The position numbers were made by a program, and so were the translations under genes. From Spyradomonas excrementavium (GTDB lineage Bacteria > Cyanobacteriota > Vampirovibrionia > Gastranaerophilales > Gastranaerophilaceae), in the NCBI GenBank assembly GCA_018714005.1, contig DVOA01000118.1:1-34414 (forward strand): 34,414 nucleotides of DNA, in the 5' to 3' direction. The notes under the pieces were generated by a model, which was not told where the DNA came from, made no database searches, and saw only the letters and a list, made by a program, of their open reading frames with translations. Below are positions 7,955 through 15,706 of this stretch, one piece after another. Each line of letters begins with the position of its first letter. Position 1 is the stretch's first letter.

Positions 7955-8590
7955 ATGTCTAAAAAACATACTTATAAATTTACAAAAAGCTGGACACCAG
8001 CGAAGCAATTTAATAATGAAATATATGCCAAAACAAAAAAATATCAGCAAATTTATGGCTTTGAAATCGGAACAGGAGATAAAGACACATGGAACAATGA
8101 AGCTGATGCGTTCAAGCATACATTTATGCAAGCCCAACTAGCTGTTCAATATAACAGTGCGGCTGCTGATATCGCAGGCAATATCCATGAATGGCAAGGC
8201 AATAATTACATGGGACAATCCGCAGGTGAATCAAATATGGACCTTTGGAATAATGCTGTTGGTCGAACCATAGGAAAAGAAATAAGAGAAGAAATGAATC
8301 AAGAAAGAAAAGTATTTTCCAAAACAGAAGTAGATGACAGAATAGCCGCAAAAGTAATGCAAAAAATGAGAAATGGCGAATTAATCACAAATCCCAATGA
8401 CACGAGAAAATACAAAACACCATCTGAAAAATTTTCTGATGAAATTAGAGAAAAATGGCGCAATATGCAGTATAGCAGAAACTCAAGAATCCAAAACCGC
8501 ACCTCAAACAACAAAAAATCAAGTGCTTCCGGAACCACTGACGGGAAATGGGTCACAATTAACGGAAACCACGTGCTCATCGACAAATAA
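7955..8590 (+). CDS. DUF6973-like protein, possible toxin domain
   Basis: The protein is 211 aa from ATG 7955, with GAAAGGAA at 7938-7945. Residues about 45-110 carry a conserved pattern: WNNEADAFKHTFMQAQLA, then NIHEW, then NMDLWNNAVGRTIGKE. From memory this matches the DUF6973 domain, found at the C-terminal ends of many secreted and polymorphic-toxin-like proteins; its activity is not established to my knowledge. The conserved His, Asp and Asn residues suggest an enzyme. The last 15 residues (GKWVTINGNHVLIDK) form a separate short motif after a Ser/Asn-rich linker. There is no signal peptide. Context: an AT-rich patch with duplicated membrane proteins and a lost second copy. A toxin role is inference. 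Confidence 0.7.
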   Translation: MSKKHTYKFTKSWTPAKQFNNEIYAKTKKYQQIYGFEIGTGDKDTWNNEADAFKHTFMQAQLAVQYNSAAADIAGNIHEWQGNNYMGQSAGESNMDLWNNAVGRTIGKEIREEMNQERKVFSKTEVDDRIAAKVMQKMRNGELITNPNDTRKYKTPSEKFSDEIREKWRNMQYSRNSRIQNRTSNNKKSSASGTTDGKWVTINGNHVLIDK

Positions 8591-8619
8591 AACAAATTTA
8601 TGTTTATAAAGCTTAATAA

Positions 8620-8658
8620 AAAACCCCAAAAATAGCAAAAAACAATATTAGGGGTTTT
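8620..8658 (+). terminator. Hairpin after the toxin-like gene (weak terminator)
   Basis: AAAACCCC (8620-8627) and GGGGTTTT (8651-8658) form an eight-base stem with a 23-nt loop. The T run is only four bases and the next gene starts 31 nt later, so it may be a terminator or a 5' UTR element of that gene. Confidence 0.4.
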
Positions 8659-8689
8659 AAAAATGATAAACTGCTACAAAGGAAAATTT

Positions 8690-9001
8690 ATGTCGGAAAT
8701 CTCGTTCAAAGCCTCTATAACCAACTTGAAATCAGATTATTTGAAAACAATGTTTGAAAGCAAAACCGCAGCTGACGCAAAACACTCTGTTATTTATCAA
8801 AAAGCAGGAGAATTTATGGAAGACACGTTCTCTCTTTTTAAAAACGGAGTTCAAACCGCAGTCCACAAAACGGAATTTTATGATGTTGACTCAAAAAAAT
8901 CACTGGACAAGCTGCTTTCAATCTTTGAAATATTGAAAATAAAAGAAGCCGAAAATCTAATCAACAAATTGCGCAAAAAAACGCAAAAAAGAGCTACATA
9001 A
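8690..9001 (+). CDS. Small hypothetical protein with ISFKA N-terminus
   Basis: The start is ATG 8690 rather than ATG 8663, because AAAGGA lies at 8678-8683 with good spacing. The product is 103 aa, starting MSEISFKAS, then mostly helical and Lys-rich, with no membrane segment or known domain. The leader places a Phe-Lys-Ala motif at residues 6-8, like PAFKA of the M16 peptidase and PAFWG of the kinase-like protein. Its function is unknown. A strong bidirectional terminator follows immediately. Confidence 0.6.
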   Translation: MSEISFKASITNLKSDYLKTMFESKTAADAKHSVIYQKAGEFMEDTFSLFKNGVQTAVHKTEFYDVDSKKSLDKLLSIFEILKIKEAENLINKLRKKTQKRAT

Positions 9002-9041
9002 AAAAGAAACCCCGATTCATCCGAACCGGGGCTCTTTTTTA
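9002..9041. terminator. Bidirectional intrinsic terminator
   Basis: CCCCG (9010-9014) pairs with CGGGG (9027-9031). A-rich sequence lies on the left and CTCTTTTTT on the right, so it can stop transcription from both convergent genes (8690-9001 and the pyrophosphatase). Confidence 0.8.
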
Positions 9042-9053
9042 TCGTTTTGCGCC

Positions 9054-11486
9054 TTATTCTTCGGAGGATTGTTCAGGTATTCTCATTGCATAGAATGAAC
9101 GTACCACGAAGACCAGAGCTACAATCAGCAATACCCATCCAACTATCGGAGCAACGCTTCTGAACTGCTCGTTGATAGAGATTTCCATCGCAAGAAGTCC
9201 GAAAAGTGTTGTAAATTTGATAATCGGGTTCATAGCTACTGATGAAGTATCTTTGAACGGGTCGCCTACTGTATCACCAACGACTGTAGCATCGTGAAGC
9301 GGGGTTCCTTTTTCACAAAGGTCAACTTCAACGATTTTCTTAGCGTTATCCCAGCAGCCGCCGGCATTTGCCATAAATACAGCCTGGAAAAGACCGAATA
9401 CAGCAATCGCAATCAGGTAGCTTACGAAATAAGCAACAGGATCAGCTGTTTTCATATTCGGAGCTGAAAGGCAGGCAAATGCAAGTGCAAACGCAAAGAG
9501 CGCGAAGAAGATATTGTACATACCTTTTTGTGCGTAGATTGTACAAATCTTAACAACTTCTTTTGAGTTTTCAACATTTGCTGATTTTACGCTTTCGTCG
9601 TCGATTTTAATGTGTCTTTTGATGTATTCAACGGCACGGTATGCACCTGTTGTAACAGCCTGCATTGAAGCACCGGAGAACCAGTAAATTACGGCGCCGC
9701 CTGTCAGGAAGCCTAACAAAGTGTAAGGATTCAAGATATTGAGCACCTGTTCGGGCATAATACCCAGTGTGTTTTTGATAACCAGAATCAATGAGAAAAT
9801 CATTGTTGTAGCACCAACAACAGCCGTACCGATAAGAACCGGTTTGGAGGTCGCTTTAAAGGTGTTTCCGGCACCGTCGTTTTCTTCTAAGTGCTGCTTA
9901 GCAACATCGAAGTTGGGTTTGAAGCCGAAATCTCTTTCGATTTCTTCAGCAACGCCTTCACGTTCTTCGATTAATGACAATTCGTAAACGGATTGAGCGT
10001 TGTCGGTTACAGGGCCGTAGCTGTCAACAGCAATTGTAACAGGCCCCATGCCCAAAAAGCCGAATGCAACAAGGCCGAAAGCAAATACTGAAGCATAAAT
10101 CATTACTGTTTCAGGAATGAAAGTGCTTGCATAATAAGCTAACGCCATGAGGAACACGATAACCATTCCAATCCAGAAACCGGAGAAATTACCGGAAACC
10201 AAACCGGAAAGGATTGTCAAAGAAGAACCGCCTTCACGTGAAGCAGTAACAACTTCTTTTGTGTGTTTTGCGTTCGGGCTGGTGAACATTTTTGTAAATT
10301 CCGGAATCAAAGCTGCGCCCAAAGTACCGCAGGAGATGATACAAGAAAGTACAAGCCATAAATTTCCGCCCATCGGAGCCAACAACCAGTGGCTTACGCC
10401 GAAAGTCATTGCGATAGAGAGGATTGAAGTTAACCAAACAAGGTTGGTCAAGGGTTGTTCAAAGTCTAATTTTTCTGCTTTTGAATACATCAGGTGGTTA
10501 ATACCTGTGTTAATCCAGTATGCAACAACAGAAGTCACAATCATCAGGAATCTCATTGTGAAAATCCATGTCAGCAGCTGAATCTGGTATTCAGGGAACA
10601 CGCCGAGAAGAATGAAACTTACAAGTGCAACGCCTGTTACGCCGTAAGTTTCAAAACCGTCAGCAGTAGGCCCTACAGAATCACCGGCATTGTCGCCTGT
10701 ACAATCGGCAATTACACCGGGGTTTCTCGGGTCATCTTCTTTAATTTTAAACTGAATCTTCATCAAGTCAGAGCCGATATCAGCAATTTTTGTGAAAATA
10801 CCGCCCGCAACACGAAGAGCAGAAGCGCCGAGAGATTCACCGATAGCAAAACCGATAAAGCAAGCGCCAGCAATGTTTCCGGGGATAAAAAGAAGAATAA
10901 CCAGCATCATAATCAGCTCAACGCTAACCAGCAAAACGCCGATAGACATGCCTGCTTTGAGCGGGATATTCAACACGTTCAAAGGTTTGCCTTCCAATGA
11001 AGCAAACGCGGTTCTTGCGTTAGCAAGAGTGTTCATTCTGATACCGAACCATGCAACGCCGTATGAGCCGAGGATACCGATTACTGACCATGCAAGAATA
11101 ATCAATACGCTCTTAACAGGCATAGCCTGGAGGTAGCCAAAGTAGAATGCAATACAGATTGCAATCAAAGTTTCAAGAACGAGCAGGAATTTACCCTGTT
11201 GAATAAGGTAAGTTTTGCAAGTTTCAAAAATCGTGTTTCCGATTTCAGCCATTGCAGGATGAACCCTGTAATTTTTGACCTTGATAAATTCGATAAGACC
11301 AAAAATCAAGCCTAAAACCGAAATACCAATACCTAACAACAGCAAATGGAAGCTGCCGGTATTGGCTTGCAGATTCGGAACGACCAAATCCGCTTCTCCT
11401 GCGAATGCAGAAGCGGCTGTCGAGAGCATAGCAACTAATGAAAGCGCACATGCTTTCCAGCCGGACCATTTTCCTAGATAAGCCAT
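9054..11486 (-). CDS. hppA: Membrane-bound proton/sodium-pumping pyrophosphatase
   Basis: This 810-aa integral membrane protein hydrolyses PPi and pumps H+ or Na+ across the cytoplasmic membrane. Signatures include GGIFTKIADIGSDL, EDDPRNPGVIADCTGDNAGD, SYGPVTDNAQS and VGDTVGDPFKDTSS. At the K+-dependence site the motif reads GNTFKAT; Lys at the position equivalent to 460 is typical of K+-independent enzymes. An insert of about a dozen residues precedes that motif. The N-terminus (to about residue 29, ending SAFA) looks like a signal peptide or extra helix. About 15 hydrophobic segments follow. The start has AAGGAG eight bases upstream. Whether the pumped ion is H+ or Na+ cannot be decided from motifs here. 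Confidence 0.95.
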   Translation of the reverse strand: MAYLGKWSGWKACALSLVAMLSTAASAFAGEADLVVPNLQANTGSFHLLLLGIGISVLGLIFGLIEFIKVKNYRVHPAMAEIGNTIFETCKTYLIQQGKFLLVLETLIAICIAFYFGYLQAMPVKSVLIILAWSVIGILGSYGVAWFGIRMNTLANARTAFASLEGKPLNVLNIPLKAGMSIGVLLVSVELIMMLVILLFIPGNIAGACFIGFAIGESLGASALRVAGGIFTKIADIGSDLMKIQFKIKEDDPRNPGVIADCTGDNAGDSVGPTADGFETYGVTGVALVSFILLGVFPEYQIQLLTWIFTMRFLMIVTSVVAYWINTGINHLMYSKAEKLDFEQPLTNLVWLTSILSIAMTFGVSHWLLAPMGGNLWLVLSCIISCGTLGAALIPEFTKMFTSPNAKHTKEVVTASREGGSSLTILSGLVSGNFSGFWIGMVIVFLMALAYYASTFIPETVMIYASVFAFGLVAFGFLGMGPVTIAVDSYGPVTDNAQSVYELSLIEEREGVAEEIERDFGFKPNFDVAKQHLEENDGAGNTFKATSKPVLIGTAVVGATTMIFSLILVIKNTLGIMPEQVLNILNPYTLLGFLTGGAVIYWFSGASMQAVTTGAYRAVEYIKRHIKIDDESVKSANVENSKEVVKICTIYAQKGMYNIFFALFAFALAFACLSAPNMKTADPVAYFVSYLIAIAVFGLFQAVFMANAGGCWDNAKKIVEVDLCEKGTPLHDATVVGDTVGDPFKDTSSVAMNPIIKFTTLFGLLAMEISINEQFRSVAPIVGWVLLIVALVFVVRSFYAMRIPEQSSEE

Positions 11487-11541
11487 TTTCTTCTCCTTCT
11501 AAACTATCCGTATAAAATAGCTTTTACTAACCCTTAGGTTT

Positions 11542-11569
11542 ATTTTATAACAAATTCAACTTTTAGCAA
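11542..11569 (-). promoter_or_regulatory. Probable promoter of hppA
   Basis: On the minus strand, TTGCTA (11569-11564) and TAAAAT (11547-11542) are spaced by 16 bp, giving a leader of about 50 nt before the AAGGAG site. Confidence 0.4.
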
Positions 11570-11651
11570 GGATGTAAATTGAAATTTTAACTAAAATAAT
11601 TACAATAATCTTTCTGTGGGTCGGGGTGGTATCGGGGATTGGTGAAATTGC

Positions 11652-11735
11652 GTAAAAGTCAGATGGATTCTTTTTTTTAGCCTCGATTCGCTTCGCTGGA
11701 ATAGGTCTAAAAAAAAGAATCCATCTGACTTTTAC
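11652..11735. repeat. Perfect 29-bp inverted repeat with 26-nt loop
   Basis: The arms at 11652-11680 and 11707-11735 are exact reverse complements (start GTAAAAGTCAGATGG). The loop can pair further through CCT/AGG and ATTC/GAAT. It sits between marC and hppA, both on the minus strand, and could terminate marC. The arm is much longer than a normal terminator, so a miniature mobile or palindromic repeat is an alternative. The rest of the gap 11570-11771 shows nothing else. Confidence 0.85.
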
Positions 11736-11771
11736 TTTGGTAGTTTTTATTTTTTAGGACGAAATTAACGC

Positions 11772-12416
11772 TTAATTCATGTTTTTAACAATGTCCAGAA
11801 CCGCGTCAATAAAGAATTCACACGACATTGCGGTTAATAAAATACCAAAAATTCTATTTATTACGTTTACACCGGTTTTTCCGAGGATTTTGCTTACATT
11901 GGACGCAAATTTTAATATCAGCCAGCAAATTCCAAGGTTCAAAACCAGAGCAACAATAACCAGAACCGTCTGCAAAATATCGCCCTGAGCCTTTTTCATA
12001 AACAAAGCAAGCATTGTAATCGTTGCAGGGCCCGAAAGCAGGGGGATTGCCAGCGGAAAAACGGAAATATCAACCCTTTTTAAGGATTCTCTGCGCTCTT
12101 CATTGGTTTCCTGGTTCATTCCGTTGTTGGATTTTGCAAGAACAAGGTCAATTGCCATCAAAAGCAGCAAAATACCGCCTGCAATCCTTAAAGCATTGAG
12201 GCTTATGCCCAGCAAATCCAGAACAATCGTTCCCGCAAACCCGAAGAAAATCAAAATAACAAAAGCAATGATAATACTCTTGTTCATCATTATCTGGCGC
12301 CATCTTCTCGGTGCAGTTCCGGTCAGGGCAATAAACACCGGCGCAAGCCCGATTGAATCAAGTGTCACAAATAGCGCGGAAAAATATTTTAAAAATGAAT
12401 GTAAAATTTCGTGCAT
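11772..12416 (-). CDS. MarC-family integral membrane protein
   Basis: The product is 214 aa from ATG 12416, preceded by AAAGG at proper spacing; the TTG 15 nt upstream overlaps that ribosome site and is less likely. Six hydrophobic helices in two repeats are visible. Family hallmarks include the N-terminal DSIGLAPVFIALT, the central LRIAGGILLLLMAIDL and the FPLAIPLLSGPATIT re-entrant motif. MarC/YhgN/YchE proteins are inner membrane proteins without an established transport substrate; the old link to multidrug resistance was withdrawn. The gene is 57 bp downstream of tsaB on the same strand and may share its transcript. Confidence 0.9.
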   Translation of the reverse strand: MHEILHSFLKYFSALFVTLDSIGLAPVFIALTGTAPRRWRQIMMNKSIIIAFVILIFFGFAGTIVLDLLGISLNALRIAGGILLLLMAIDLVLAKSNNGMNQETNEERRESLKRVDISVFPLAIPLLSGPATITMLALFMKKAQGDILQTVLVIVALVLNLGICWLILKFASNVSKILGKTGVNVINRIFGILLTAMSCEFFIDAVLDIVKNMN

Positions 12417-12473
12417 TAAAAAACCTTTCAATATTAATTGTGAGTTAATTATACATAAAAATTTATAAATTTG

Positions 12474-13145
12474 CTATTTTGCAGCTTTCTGGCAGGACAC
12501 AGGCGGGCTTTGCAGGTAAAGAGGCTTGGATTTTGCCCAGATAAAATCCTCTTTTGCGCCTTTATTAAAGCGTTCTGTAACAATTTCACTCAAATATTGC
12601 CCCAAATCTACATCCTCAGCCGCATAATCAACAGCCTCAGCGCCATGTTCTTTTATAAACGGCAATGTGGCTTCGTCAGAAATTATAAAGGAGCCCTTTA
12701 AATCAAAATCGCCGATTTTCTCCAAATCAACAAGACATGGCGCCAGAATTTCCCCGCCGTCCTTTGAATAAACGGCCGCATAAACCTGCTTTCTTCTTGC
12801 GTCGAGCAGAATGAGCGAATTTTTGGAAGTTTTGTTGATTTTTGAAAGGATTTCAAGCGAAGAAACTCCGACAAGCGGTTTGTCAGCCTGCTGGGCAAAA
12901 ACCCTGGCAACGCTTATGCACGCTCTGATTCCGGTAAAGCTGCCGGGGCCGAGGTTTACACCAAAAACGTCAAAATCCTGAATACGCAGCGCATGCTTTT
13001 TCAAAAAATCCACAATCGTAGATATCAAAAACGCCGAATGGTATTTTTGATTTTGGTTTTCAATGATTTTTGATTCGATTTTCCCGTCGAGTGATAAAGC
13101 TACGTAAGTTTTGTTAAGACAAGTATCGAAAACCAGTGTTTTCAA
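12474..13145 (-). CDS. tsaB: tRNA t6A biosynthesis protein TsaB
   Basis: The 223-aa TsaB (YeaZ) is an ASKHA-fold partner of TsaD, TsaC and TsaE. Together they make threonylcarbamoyladenosine at position 37 of ANN-decoding tRNAs. The N-terminus MKTLVFDTCLNKTYVAL is the usual first beta-hairpin, and VNLGPGSFTGIRACISVARV is the family signature. The start ATG overlaps the tsaE stop by 4 bp, so the two are translationally coupled. The tRNA-Thr genes at 28980-29176 would be substrates, because Thr codons are ANN. Confidence 0.93.
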   Translation of the reverse strand: MKTLVFDTCLNKTYVALSLDGKIESKIIENQNQKYHSAFLISTIVDFLKKHALRIQDFDVFGVNLGPGSFTGIRACISVARVFAQQADKPLVGVSSLEILSKINKTSKNSLILLDARRKQVYAAVYSKDGGEILAPCLVDLEKIGDFDLKGSFIISDEATLPFIKEHGAEAVDYAAEDVDLGQYLSEIVTERFNKGAKEDFIWAKSKPLYLQSPPVSCQKAAK

Positions 13146-13615
13146 GATTTTAGCCCCTCTATTACCGAAATATTTTCAGCACCGATACCCTTAAACTTAA
13201 AAGTTCTTTCTGTTTCACCGGTAACTTCGATTTTCACTTCAATTCGGTCGTAAGGCAGTTCAATATCTGAAAATTCGGCCCATTCAACGAGGGTTATAAT
13301 CCCCGGTTTTGAATATTCGAGCAGTTCGTCAACAACAGTCTTAACGCCCTCTTTTTCAAGCCTGTACAAATCAAAATGATATACAGGAATATCACCCGAA
13401 AGATATTCGTTGATAATTACGAAGCTCGGGCTTGTGACTTTTTCACGGACATTGAGATGTTGGGCAATTTGCCTTGCAAAAGCTGTTTTTCCGGCTCCGA
13501 TATCGCCGTACAGACAGATAAAAGCGCCTTTGTCTTTTATCAAATCGCCCAGTTTTTGTGCAAGTTTAGCCGTCCCATCTATATTCTTAACGGTAATTTC
13601 ATAACTATTGTACAT
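13142..13615 (-). CDS. tsaE: tRNA t6A biosynthesis ATPase TsaE
   Basis: The product is 157 aa from ATG 13615. The Walker A motif GDIGAGKTAFARQIA, then TSPSFVIINEY, then HFDLYRL and TLVEWAE are the TsaE pattern. It is the ATPase that drives turnover of the TsaB-TsaD complex. The frame extends 28 codons upstream, but that part is hydrophobic and runs through the promoter region of the divergent gene, so I reject it. No Shine-Dalgarno site precedes ATG 13615. A -10-like TATCAT (13628-13623) about 7 nt before it suggests a leaderless or very short leader mRNA. Coupled to tsaB. Confidence 0.92.
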   Translation of the reverse strand: MYNSYEITVKNIDGTAKLAQKLGDLIKDKGAFICLYGDIGAGKTAFARQIAQHLNVREKVTSPSFVIINEYLSGDIPVYHFDLYRLEKEGVKTVVDELLEYSKPGIITLVEWAEFSDIELPYDRIEVKIEVTGETERTFKFKGIGAENISVIEGLKS

Positions 13616-13642
13616 AGTTAGTATGATAACATAAAAACAAAA

Positions 13643-13669
13643 TTGGAGAATTAATTTTTTTGATATAGA
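13643..13669 (+). promoter_or_regulatory. Promoter of the secreted protein / trxB unit
   Basis: TTGGAG (13643-13648) and TATAGA (13664-13669) are spaced by 15 bp, with an extended TG at 13661-13662. The ribosome site AAAGGA follows at 13685-13690. The region also holds the divergent tsaE promoter. Confidence 0.4.
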
Positions 13670-13693
13670 CAAAATCTTCATTATAAAGGAAAT

Positions 13694-14224
13694 ATGCACG
13701 GATTTAGAATAAAAATTTTAACAATATTCATGACGGCCATGCTGCTGACGGCAACGGGAGGAGGCAGTGTTTTTTGCAGTGACACAACCGTGATAAAAGG
13801 CGGCGTTTCGCTCTCAAATCAGGTTCCGAAAGGCTTTTTCGGAACCTGGAAAGTGACCTCGGTGCAAACTTATACCAACAATCCATCACTTTTCACAGGA
13901 AAAAGTGTAGATTATTGGAACTTATCAAAAGAAAATGACGTCATTACATTATCAAATCCCGTATCCGGAGCCGAGGCGTCAGTTACGTTGGAGGAGGTCG
14001 AGGGTAACAGGATTAAATTCCTTAGAAAACAGGACAAAAACGATGAAAAAGTCAGAGAAACTCCGATTTTGACATTGGATGGTGAAAATTTCTATGGAAC
14101 TGATAAAATAGTTATAGAAAAATATAAGTACGGCGAACATATCAGAACCGACATAGTTGAGTATAAAATTACCGCACAGCGGGTTTGGGGAAGTTCTGCC
14201 GGAGAGATTTTTTCTAAAAAGTGA
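13694..14224 (+). CDS. Secreted hypothetical protein
   Basis: The product is 176 aa. Residues 1-29 form a signal peptide: basic RIK, then a hydrophobic stretch ILTIFMTAMLLTA, ending near VFCSD. If Cys28 were lipidated the preceding residues (SVF) would be an unusual lipobox, so simple cleavage is more likely. The mature part begins with a short linker and then GFFGTWKVTSVQTYTNN, with later alternating beta-strand patterns; a small beta-barrel (lipocalin-like) fold is possible. I recognise no named family. It is 24 bp upstream of trxB on the same strand, so co-transcription is likely. Confidence 0.75.
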   Translation: MHGFRIKILTIFMTAMLLTATGGGSVFCSDTTVIKGGVSLSNQVPKGFFGTWKVTSVQTYTNNPSLFTGKSVDYWNLSKENDVITLSNPVSGAEASVTLEEVEGNRIKFLRKQDKNDEKVRETPILTLDGENFYGTDKIVIEKYKYGEHIRTDIVEYKITAQRVWGSSAGEIFSKK

Positions 14225-14248
14225 TACAGTTGAAGGAATTTACAAATA

Positions 14249-15205
14249 ATGGAAGAGAAAAAAATCTACGATTACGATGTTTTAATACTCGGCGGCGGGC
14301 CTGCTGGGCTTTCTGCGGGGCTTTATGCGGCCAGAGGCGCTGCAAAAACCGCTATTGTTGACATATCTATGTTCGGCGGGCAGCCGTCCAATTATCTTGA
14401 GCTCGAAAACTACCCCGGATTCGGGCACATAGGCGGATATGACCTGATGGAGAAGTTTGAAGAGCACGCTGATATGTTCAATATCGAAAAATTCCCCATG
14501 CAGGAGATTCAGTCCGTTGATTTGACGCCGGAAATCAAAAAAGTGGAAACGCTTGATTCAATTTTCAACGCAAAAACCCTGATTATCGCAACAGGCGCAC
14601 AGGCAAAAAAACTCGGAATCAACGGTGAAAAAGAACTTGCCGGACGCGGCGTAAGCTACTGCGCGGTGTGCGACGGAGCGTTTTACAAGGACAAAACCGT
14701 TGCGGTTGTGGGCGGAGGAAATGCCGCGGTTGAAGAAGGAATGTATTTGACCAAATTTGCAAAAAAAGTTTATATCATTCACAGGCGCGACGCACTTCGC
14801 GCTGACAAAATTGTTCAGGAACGCGCTTTTAAAAACGAAAAAGTTGAATTTGTGTTTGACACGGTGCCGCTGGAGATACAGGGAACGGAAACGGTTGAAA
14901 ATATTGTCGTAAAAAACGTTAAAACCGGCGAAATTTCAAATCTTAAAGTTGACGGCGTTTTCCCTTACATAGGATTTGCGCCAAACGCCGATTTATTCGC
15001 CGGCCAGCTGAAGCAGGACGAAGGCGGGTTCATTGTTACAGACGACAGAATGCAAACCTCAATCCCGGGTGTTTACGCAATAGGCGATGTTCGCACAACA
15101 CCGCTGCGTCAGGTCATAACAGCGGCCGCTGATGGCGCAATTGCGGGATGTTTTGCAACAAAATACCTTGAAGAACACGAAGAACTTGTCACTGCAAAAA
15201 ATTAA
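14249..15205 (+). CDS. trxB: Thioredoxin reductase
   Basis: This 318-aa, cytoplasmic, FAD-dependent enzyme reduces thioredoxin with NADPH. The FAD-binding GGGPAGLSAGLYAARG lies near residues 15-30. The redox motif CAVC sits in SYCAVCDGAFY at about 137-140, the NADPH-binding VVGGGNAAVEEGMYL follows, and the C-terminal GVYAIGDVR is the second FAD motif. Length and motif order are normal for low-molecular-weight bacterial TrxB. The HRRDALRAD motif fits NADPH rather than NADH use. AAGGA lies upstream of the ATG. Two hairpins follow the stop. Confidence 0.95.
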   Translation: MEEKKIYDYDVLILGGGPAGLSAGLYAARGAAKTAIVDISMFGGQPSNYLELENYPGFGHIGGYDLMEKFEEHADMFNIEKFPMQEIQSVDLTPEIKKVETLDSIFNAKTLIIATGAQAKKLGINGEKELAGRGVSYCAVCDGAFYKDKTVAVVGGGNAAVEEGMYLTKFAKKVYIIHRRDALRADKIVQERAFKNEKVEFVFDTVPLEIQGTETVENIVVKNVKTGEISNLKVDGVFPYIGFAPNADLFAGQLKQDEGGFIVTDDRMQTSIPGVYAIGDVRTTPLRQVITAAADGAIAGCFATKYLEEHEELVTAKN

Positions 15206-15217
15206 CAAAATAAAAAG

Positions 15218-15234
15218 CGGGGGATTTTCCCCCG
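15218..15234 (+). terminator. GC hairpin after trxB
   Basis: CGGGGG and CCCCCG form a six-base stem with a five-nt loop 13 nt after the stop. It has no T run and probably works together with the hairpin at 15267-15297. Confidence 0.45.
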
Positions 15235-15266
15235 TCTGGACATTACGTCTCAAAATAGAGCTCTTG

Positions 15267-15297
15267 GCCAATCTAAAGATTGGCTGTTTTTATTTTA
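15267..15297 (+). terminator. Intrinsic terminator of the trxB unit
   Basis: GCCAATC (15267-15273) and GATTGGC (15278-15284) enclose a TAAA loop and are followed by TGTTTTTATTTT. Confidence 0.8.
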
Positions 15298-15366
15298 ATA
15301 TCTAAAAGATAATAAATCAATCTATTGGTTGCCCGACAGATGGTATTTTATTGCGCTAAAAGCCTC

Positions 15367-15372
15367 TATAAT
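15367..15372 (+). promoter_or_regulatory. -10 box of the XRE regulator
   Basis: A perfect TATAAT lies 19 nt before the ATG at 15392. No good -35 is seen at 16-18 bp, so the promoter may be weak or regulator-dependent. Confidence 0.35.
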
Positions 15373-15391
15373 TAAACGTACTGGAGAAAAT

Positions 15392-15706
15392 ATGCAACTC
15401 AAAATACTTCTGGGTAAACGGATTCGAGAGCTGCGAAAATTACGAAAAATGACGCAGGAGCGTCTTGCGGAGCTTGTCGAGATAGATTACAAAAATATAG
15501 GTAAAATAGAAACGGGTCAAAACTATCCCAGCGCCGCAACTCTGGAAAAACTTGCCGCAGCTCTGGGGGTGAGGGAATTTGAGCTGTTTGAATTTGAACA
15601 TCACAAAGAAGAAGATGTTCTGGAATCTCAAATTGTGGAGATTTACAAGGCGCAAACGCCCGAAAACCGGAAATTAATCTTCAAAATTTTGAAAGCATTC
15701 GAATAA
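15392..15706 (+). CDS. XRE-family helix-turn-helix regulator
   Basis: The product is 104 aa from ATG 15392 with GGAG at 15383-15386; an upstream in-frame start at 15329 lies before the -10 box and is rejected. Residues about 8-65 form an HTH_3 domain (GKRIRELRKLRKMTQERLAEL, split by the turn, then KIETGQNYPSAATLEKLAAAL). The C-terminal 40 residues are acidic and helical and may dimerise. It is a DNA-binding regulator of unknown target. Its 3' end overlaps the convergent methyltransferase gene by 33 bp. Confidence 0.88.
   Translation: MQLKILLGKRIRELRKLRKMTQERLAELVEIDYKNIGKIETGQNYPSAATLEKLAAALGVREFELFEFEHHKEEDVLESQIVEIYKAQTPENRKLIFKILKAFE

Noticed and set aside
7916..8137. N-terminal extension of membrane paralogue B to 8137
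   Set aside because: It runs antisense through the toxin-like gene; the paralogue A frame has no such extension beyond a stop.
10147..11136. Several plus-strand frames inside hppA
   Set aside because: They are shadows of a highly conserved membrane protein gene on the other strand.
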